Assembly: GCA_030638625.1 (NCBI GenBank)
Contig: DAOWEE010000377.1
Span: 1 to 16,317 of the forward strand
Length of the DNA: 16,317 nucleotides
Direction: 5' to 3'
Source: Methanosarcinales archaeon
GTDB taxonomy: Archaea > Halobacteriota > Methanosarcinia > Methanosarcinales > Methanocomedenaceae
Shown here piece by piece: positions 12,705 to 16,317 of the stretch; positions within the stretch are counted from its first letter, which is position 1, and each line of letters begins with the position of its first letter. The notes below the pieces were generated by a model. That model made no database searches. It saw only the letters and a list, made by a program, of their open reading frames with translations, and was not told the origin of the DNA. A program made the position numbers and the translations under genes.

Positions 12705-13190
12705 ATGCAATGTGAAATCTGCGGTGTTGAAGTTTTTGGTAAACCCAGAAAGGTAGTGGTTGAAGGAAGCGAAGTTGAAGTTTGTGGTAAATGTGCCCAA
12801 TACGGCACAACACCCCAGTCATGGTCCCCTGTTTCAAAAAAGGTTGCACCTGTGAAGAATGCACCCGCGATGCGGGTAAAAAGGACAAAACCTAACCCCT
12901 ACAACAGTATGGGGGAAGATATTATCTCAGATTACAGCCCGGTCATCAGGAAAGCCAGGGAAGAAAGGGGATGGACCCAGGAAGAACTTGCCCTCAAAAT
13001 CAAGGTAAAGGCATCCCTCATCCGTAAGGTAGAACGGGGTGAGATACTGCCTGAGGACTCACTACGCAAGAAACTTGAGAATGCCCTTGGCATTAAACTT
13101 ACCGAACGCGTGAGCAATGATATTATGGAAGATTCGGGTATGTTTAAAGGCACTACATTGGGTGATATTGTGAAGATCAAGCGGAAATAA
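12705..13190 (+). CDS. mbf1: MBF1-type transcription factor (zinc ribbon plus HTH)
   Basis: Archaeal homologue of multiprotein bridging factor 1. The 161-aa product has an N-terminal zinc ribbon with C3-x2-C6 and C27-x2-C30, a basic Pro/Lys linker (about 40-70), and a Cro/C1-type helix-turn-helix (about 78-133: VIRKAREERGWTQEELALKI, then SLIRKVERGE). A conserved C-terminal tail ends GTTLGDIVKIKRK. In archaea MBF1 has been linked to ribosomes and translation, while in eukaryotes it bridges TBP and activators; which holds here is not visible. The start at ATG 12705 (MQCEICG) matches the family and fits the leaderless promoter; an in-frame ATG at 12696 is less likely. A T6 run at 13219-13224 follows the stop. 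Confidence 0.94.
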   Translation: MQCEICGVEVFGKPRKVVVEGSEVEVCGKCAQYGTTPQSWSPVSKKVAPVKNAPAMRVKRTKPNPYNSMGEDIISDYSPVIRKAREERGWTQEELALKIKVKASLIRKVERGEILPEDSLRKKLENALGIKLTERVSNDIMEDSGMFKGTTLGDIVKIKRK

Positions 13191-13218
13191 AAGGCTCCGC
13201 CTGATTTAACTGGTGTTA

Positions 13219-13224
13219 TTTTTT
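13219..13224 (+). terminator. T6 run after mbf1
   Basis: Six T residues about 30 bases after the mbf1 stop, in the short gap before the convergent 13607-13242 gene, fit an archaeal intrinsic terminator for mbf1. There is no clear stem upstream. Confidence 0.4.
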
Positions 13225-13241
13225 CCCCACTGATACGCTAA

Positions 13242-13607
13242 TTACTCTATGTCTTCTTCTTCTTCTTGCGAATGCAATTCCATTTCTGGCAGCCTGTCTA
13301 TATCACTGGCAAGTTTGGAAAATACAGAGTGTTGTGGGCTCACTATAATTACGTGGGCCGGTGGATGTATTTTCTTCAGTCTGCCTATGGCTGAACTGGC
13401 ATGATCTCCCAGCGGAACTATCGCTGCACTCCCGCAGCTACTCCTTAGTTCGGTGTGCATCACGTCCACAAGCAAATTGTCAGCCCTTTTAGGATCCATT
13501 TCTTTTGGACTGTCATCGAATGACATGTGTCCATACCTCACAAGATCTCTAAGTGCAACATTTACTTTTGAACTACTATCTGCCCTTATTACAGCAAACG
13601 ATTTCAT
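13242..13607 (-). CDS. Conserved-looking small protein with acidic tail, function unknown
   Basis: A 121-aa soluble protein. The N-terminal part (FAVIRADSSSKVNVALRDLVRYGHMSF) suggests a strand, a helix and a second strand. It is followed by ADNLLVDVMHTELRSSCGSAAIVPLG, a second alpha/beta unit around HPPAHVIIVSPQHSVFSKLASDI, and an acidic tail (EEEEDIE) encoded by a CTT/GAA triplet run. The N-terminus is reminiscent of the methanogen-specific DUF356 group; I give that only as a possibility. I start at ATG 13607 because AAGGGGG lies six bases upstream and a TATA-like ATTATATATT at 13641-13650 fits a 12-base leader. A longer in-frame start at 13655 would overlap that promoter. It stands alone between mbf1 (convergent) and the HD-protein gene. 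Confidence 0.8.
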   Translation of the reverse strand: MKSFAVIRADSSSKVNVALRDLVRYGHMSFDDSPKEMDPKRADNLLVDVMHTELRSSCGSAAIVPLGDHASSAIGRLKKIHPPAHVIIVSPQHSVFSKLASDIDRLPEMELHSQEEEEDIE

Positions 13608-13640
13608 TTTAAACCCCCTTACAATAGTTTTTTGATTTAA

Positions 13641-13650
13641 ATTATATATT
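13641..13650 (-). promoter_or_regulatory. TATA box for the 13607-13242 gene
   Basis: The minus strand reads AATATATAAT, centred about 38 bases before ATG 13607. A start 26 bases downstream gives a short leader with AAGGGGG. The sequence beyond it, to 13822, is AT-rich; I see nothing else recognisable there. Confidence 0.45.
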
Positions 13651-13822
13651 GGCAAAGAATATTTAAATAATATGTATTTGAATATTATTGCTAATGTATA
13701 ATAGTGTATTATTCCGTTTAAGTATTTATATTCTTTGATTGGTGTTTAGTTGGTCGATATTTCTTAATTGACGTGGCTAACAAAGAAGTGATGGTATCTA
13801 TCTATTAGTGTATCCTCTGTTA

Positions 13823-15022
13823 TTAATTCCCCAGCATCTCACTCAGGTCCAATTGCCTGCTATCCTTTTTGACCTGGAAGAATTCTCGTGCAGCGCTGGT
13901 CACCCGTTCCCTATGTTCAGGGAGGGTGTACACACCCATTCTCCAGTTATCCAGATGTGCCTGCTCAAGGTTACCCACTATTGGTGACACCTGTTCAAGA
14001 CAAACCAGCCTGTCGTTTACCACAATCATGACTTTCATTTCACTCATCTCAGGCATCTCAGGAATATCCACCAGCACATATCCTTCAGGTACACCTGCTT
14101 CCTCTGCCAGTTCCTGTTCAAGTCTTTCAGGACTCCCGCGATAGCGTTCAACCACATCACCTGAAACAGAAGTAAAACTGGCATACAATGAACGTTTGAA
14201 CAGTCTTCGGTTCCGTATTCGCTCCATCAATTCGCCAGCATAACCCCCAGCCTCCATCAGCGCTGCTTCCAGCATGGCATCGTCCATAAACTGCAGCCTG
14301 ACAGGGTCAAGTGAGCCTTCGGATAAGGCATGTTCACATGCCCGCAGCAGCATGGTCTCTGCTATCCTGCTCACGTGATGGTAATATACTGTAGGATGCA
14401 TGAAGAACCTGGATACCAGCAGGCTCTCGGCTGCCTGCAGCCCTCCTGCACCAATCACAAAGCGCCTTTCATGAAATTTCAATGAATGTATCAACCGTTC
14501 CAGATCAATAACACCGTACGCCACTCCTGTATAATGGGCATCCCGCACCAGATAGTCCATGCGGTCCATATCTATCTCACTGTTCAGTATGTTACCGATA
14601 GTGGTCTCACCTTTCACGTGAGCGACGATAGCCGATGGTTTGATTGAGAATCTATCAAGCACACCAGCAATTTCCGGCTGCCTTATGATGTGGGATATTT
14701 CGTCATGCCCATGCCTGGTATAGCGGCGGATGAGTTCTTCTGTAACATGTGAGAATGGACCATGACCTATATCGTGCAACAGGGCAGCGACCTTAACCTC
14801 TTCAGGCTGGTGGACGTCTATTTGTTTCAGCAGTTGACAGGTGAGATGATAAGTACCTAGTGAGTGCTCGAACCGGGTATGGTTTGCCCCTGGATAGACC
14901 AGGTGGGATAAGCCCAGCTGGCGGATACGCCGCAAACGCTGCATCTGCGGTGTATCGAGCAGGGCCTGGGCCAGTTCATCCAGTTCTATGTAGCCGTGTA
15001 CAGGGTCCCGTACCACTTTCAT
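13823..15022 (-). CDS. HD-domain phosphohydrolase (COG1078 type)
   Basis: A 399-aa metal-dependent phosphohydrolase related to SAMHD1-like and dGTPase-like HD enzymes, which act on (d)NTPs or related phosphate compounds; the substrate is unknown. Motifs: N-terminal KVVRDPVHGYIEL (2-14, typical of the group), QMQRLRRIRQLG, then the metal ligands H53 (NHTRFEHSLG), H83-D84 (LLHDIGHGPFSH) and D151 (DMDRMDYLVRDA). The C-terminal half is helical with an EMPEMSEM stretch. I start at ATG 15022 because the family begins with this sequence. An in-frame ATG at 15103 would add 27 residues and run into the neighbouring divergent gene. No ribosome-binding site precedes it; a TATA-like CATATGTTTATC about 26 bases upstream fits a leaderless start. 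With rdgB and the DNPH1-like gene it adds to a nucleotide-pool theme. Confidence 0.92.
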   Translation of the reverse strand: MKVVRDPVHGYIELDELAQALLDTPQMQRLRRIRQLGLSHLVYPGANHTRFEHSLGTYHLTCQLLKQIDVHQPEEVKVAALLHDIGHGPFSHVTEELIRRYTRHGHDEISHIIRQPEIAGVLDRFSIKPSAIVAHVKGETTIGNILNSEIDMDRMDYLVRDAHYTGVAYGVIDLERLIHSLKFHERRFVIGAGGLQAAESLLVSRFFMHPTVYYHHVSRIAETMLLRACEHALSEGSLDPVRLQFMDDAMLEAALMEAGGYAGELMERIRNRRLFKRSLYASFTSVSGDVVERYRGSPERLEQELAEEAGVPEGYVLVDIPEMPEMSEMKVMIVVNDRLVCLEQVSPIVGNLEQAHLDNWRMGVYTLPEHRERVTSAAREFFQVKKDSRQLDLSEMLGN

Positions 15023-15030
15023 GAAAAAGG

Positions 15031-15044
15031 AATTATATTTAAGG
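15031..15044 (+). promoter_or_regulatory. TATA box for the UPF0280 gene in a 58-base divergent promoter
   Basis: AATTATATTTAAGG is centred about 44 bases before ATG 15081. A start near 15063 leaves an 18-base leader with GAGG at 15067-15070. The whole intergenic space to the HD gene is only 58 bases, so the two promoters must interleave and probably compete. Confidence 0.45.
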
Positions 15045-15080
15045 CAGATAAACATATGCAATGTTCGAGGCATTTCCTGT

Positions 15081-15821
15081 ATGAACATCACAAAAGGTAA
15101 CAACCCCGGATTGCGTGTTCATTACCGGCTCAAAGAAACCATTGTGACCATAGGAGCTGCCTGTGAGGAACACATCGAGGTCGCAAAAGAGACGATTCGC
15201 TCCCAACGGGAGTTGCTTGAGGCTTATATTCAGAAAGACCCTTTCTTCAAGGTTACCCTTGAACCGTATGATGTGCCAGAATCTGCTCCCCATATAGTCC
15301 GCAGAATGGCAGATGCATGCCGGGCCGTGGGTATCGGACCTATGGGCGCAGTAGCAGGCACCATTGCCTGGATGGCAGTGGAAGCTATGCTGGAGGCAGG
15401 CGCCAGATATGCCTTTGTAGATAACGGCGGCGATATCGCCCTGCTAACGGAACGGCCCCTGGTGCTGGGAATATATGCAGGGGAAGCTTCTATTCAAGAC
15501 CTTGCACTGGAAGTGCAGCCTTGTGATGAGATACTGGGCATCTGTACATCTTCGGCCACGGTTGGCCCGTCCATCAGTTTTGGGACTGCCGATGCCGCAC
15601 TGGTGGTGTCCAGGAATGTGTCGCTGGCAGATGCGGCAGCCACAGCATTGGGGAATGCGGTTGTGGATGAAACCGGAGTCGAAAATGCCCTTGATGCGGT
15701 CAGGGAAGTGGACGGCATCCAGGGTGCGCTGGTTGTGAAGGGTGATAAGCTTGCAGTATGGGGTGAGCTGCCCAGAGTAGTTCGGGCGAAGATGAAACCT
15801 GATCTTATTACACAGGGTTGA
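15081..15821 (+). CDS. UPF0280 (COG2122) protein, ApbE-like fold
   Basis: A 246-aa protein of the UPF0280 family, distantly related to ApbE flavin transferases. Motifs are GIGPMGAVAGTIA (84-96), VDNGGDIAL (113-121), and CTSSATVGPSISFGTADAAL (155-174), the equivalent of the ApbE 'TSG...H..P' region, here without the usual His. COG2122 proteins occur in methanogens. To my knowledge MA1715 of Methanosarcina acetivorans belongs to this group and was reported to aid sulfide assimilation toward homocysteine, so a role in sulfur metabolism is the best guess; the biochemical activity is not established. I start at ATG 15081 with GAGG ten bases upstream; an in-frame ATG at 15021 would overlap the HD gene start. 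A T6 run follows the stop. Confidence 0.9.
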   Translation: MNITKGNNPGLRVHYRLKETIVTIGAACEEHIEVAKETIRSQRELLEAYIQKDPFFKVTLEPYDVPESAPHIVRRMADACRAVGIGPMGAVAGTIAWMAVEAMLEAGARYAFVDNGGDIALLTERPLVLGIYAGEASIQDLALEVQPCDEILGICTSSATVGPSISFGTADAALVVSRNVSLADAAATALGNAVVDETGVENALDAVREVDGIQGALVVKGDKLAVWGELPRVVRAKMKPDLITQG

Positions 15822-15856
15822 GACGCTGATTTTTTACAAAGGGATGAGATGCTGAT
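15814..15856. repeat. Partial tandem duplication, period 26
   Basis: AGGGTTGAGACGCTGAT (15814-15830) recurs as AGGGATGAGATGCTGAT (15840-15856), 15 of 17 bases identical. The first copy contains the UPF0280 stop codon, so the second looks like a duplicated gene end lying in the intergenic space. Confidence 0.6.
15830..15835 (+). terminator. T6 run after the UPF0280 gene
   Basis: Six T residues begin nine bases after the UPF0280 stop, a plausible archaeal termination signal ahead of the convergent DNPH1-like gene. Confidence 0.45.
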
Positions 15857-15871
15857 ATTATCCTGTTGAAT

Positions 15872-16288
15872 TTACTCAACCGACCCCACAAACCCCAGCA
15901 CAAGCCTGCGCAGTTCATCCATATTACCATAATCCTGCGCCACAACCCCCTTATTTCCCAGCACCATAGCAGAAGCCTTAGTCCCCCGTTCATACACGCA
16001 CAGCACAGGCTTCTTTAGACCCACAGCATGGCATATCTCATACCCCACACCCACCGAAGGCACACTAACCTCAGCCACCAGGCAGTCACACTCCTCGATG
16101 CCGCCCATATCCCGCATAAAAATTTCTTCCTCTGTCATTTTTCTCTCTTCGGCAAACACCGTATCCCTTGCCACATGTTCGCTCAAAACTTCCACTTCCG
16201 CACCAATCATCACATCAGCCATAAACCGGTAAGTTTCAACCAACCTGCGCCCGCCCCGTATAGCACCGGACAGGAACACCCGCCCCAT
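15872..16288 (-). CDS. 2'-deoxynucleoside 5'-phosphate N-hydrolase, DNPH1/Rcl-like
   Basis: A 138-aa protein of the nucleoside 2-deoxyribosyltransferase fold. It closely follows the mammalian DNPH1 (Rcl) pattern: FLSGAIRGGRR (5-15), EVLSEHVA (33-40), the FMRDM segment with D60 matching the Rcl IHEQDL aspartate region, and VAEVSVPSVGVGYE (71-84), whose final Glu is the expected catalytic nucleophile. A KKPVLCVYERG strand and a SAMVLGN segment complete the fold. Such enzymes split 2'-deoxynucleoside monophosphates into base and deoxyribose 5-phosphate, removing modified dNMPs. The start could be ATG 16288 or GTG 16291; AGGGGC lies about nine bases upstream of 16288. It converges on the UPF0280 gene. 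The last 29 bases of the window beyond the start hold nothing else recognisable. Confidence 0.9.
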   Translation of the reverse strand: MGRVFLSGAIRGGRRLVETYRFMADVMIGAEVEVLSEHVARDTVFAEERKMTEEEIFMRDMGGIEECDCLVAEVSVPSVGVGYEICHAVGLKKPVLCVYERGTKASAMVLGNKGVVAQDYGNMDELRRLVLGFVGSVE

Positions 16289-16317
16289 CACTGAACGCCC
16301 CTGAAATAATGGCCGGA

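Noticed and set aside
15021..15080. ATG 15021 as the start of the UPF0280 protein.
   Set aside because: It overlaps the HD gene start and the TATA box; ATG 15081 has GAGG upstream and fits the family.

Overview
The window is a gene-dense stretch of a euryarchaeal chromosome. The evidence is a TATA-binding protein (TBP), MBF1, the proteasome-activating nucleotidase PAN, a Sec61-beta-type translocon subunit, a Bud32 kinase, an archaetidylinositol-phosphate-synthase-like enzyme, archaeal TATA boxes, oligo-T terminators and several probably leaderless genes. Together with a COG2122 (UPF0280) protein, the gene set resembles Methanosarcinales methanogens or the related methane-oxidising (ANME) lineages. 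That placement is an inference: no mcr or other diagnostic gene lies here. I see no rRNA, tRNA, CRISPR array, insertion sequence or phage gene.

Layout, left to right. (1) Plus strand 38-1160: bud32 and an XTP/ITP pyrophosphatase, overlapping. (2) Minus strand 4008-1232: a metal-dependent amidohydrolase, an UspA protein, a four-CBS-domain protein, and secG/sec61-beta (57 codons, 1232-1405, easily missed). (3) Region 4009-4557 has no coding evidence but carries seven copies of GTGAAT/ATTCAC and a structured leader, ahead of a plus-strand winged-helix protein of unknown function (4558-5154). (4) Minus strand 6125-5262: TBP followed by a small CxxC protein, with a nine-T run between them. (5) A plus-strand nitroreductase (6297-6818). 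(6) A minus-strand operon with 4-base overlaps, argD-hisC-adenylate kinase (AK6/Fap7)-CDP-alcohol phosphatidyltransferase (10257-6826). (7) Minus strand 11234-10514: a three-helix membrane protein plus a Roadblock/LC7 protein. (8) PAN (minus) and MBF1 (plus) are divergent across one symmetrical TATA element. (9) A small unknown protein with an acidic tail (13607-13242, minus). (10) A COG1078-type HD phosphohydrolase (minus) is divergent from the UPF0280 protein (plus). (11) At the right edge (minus) is a DNPH1/Rcl-like 2'-deoxynucleoside-5'-phosphate N-hydrolase.

Most of this is housekeeping: tRNA modification (Bud32), nucleotide-pool sanitation (XTPase, HD protein, DNPH1), amino acid synthesis (ArgD, HisC, perhaps sulfur assimilation through UPF0280), lipid head groups, protein secretion and turnover, and basal transcription. 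The less explained parts are the winged-helix gene with its operator-like upstream region and leader, the TBP-linked CxxC protein, the Roadblock/membrane-protein pair, and a repeat-expanded insert inside the amidohydrolase.
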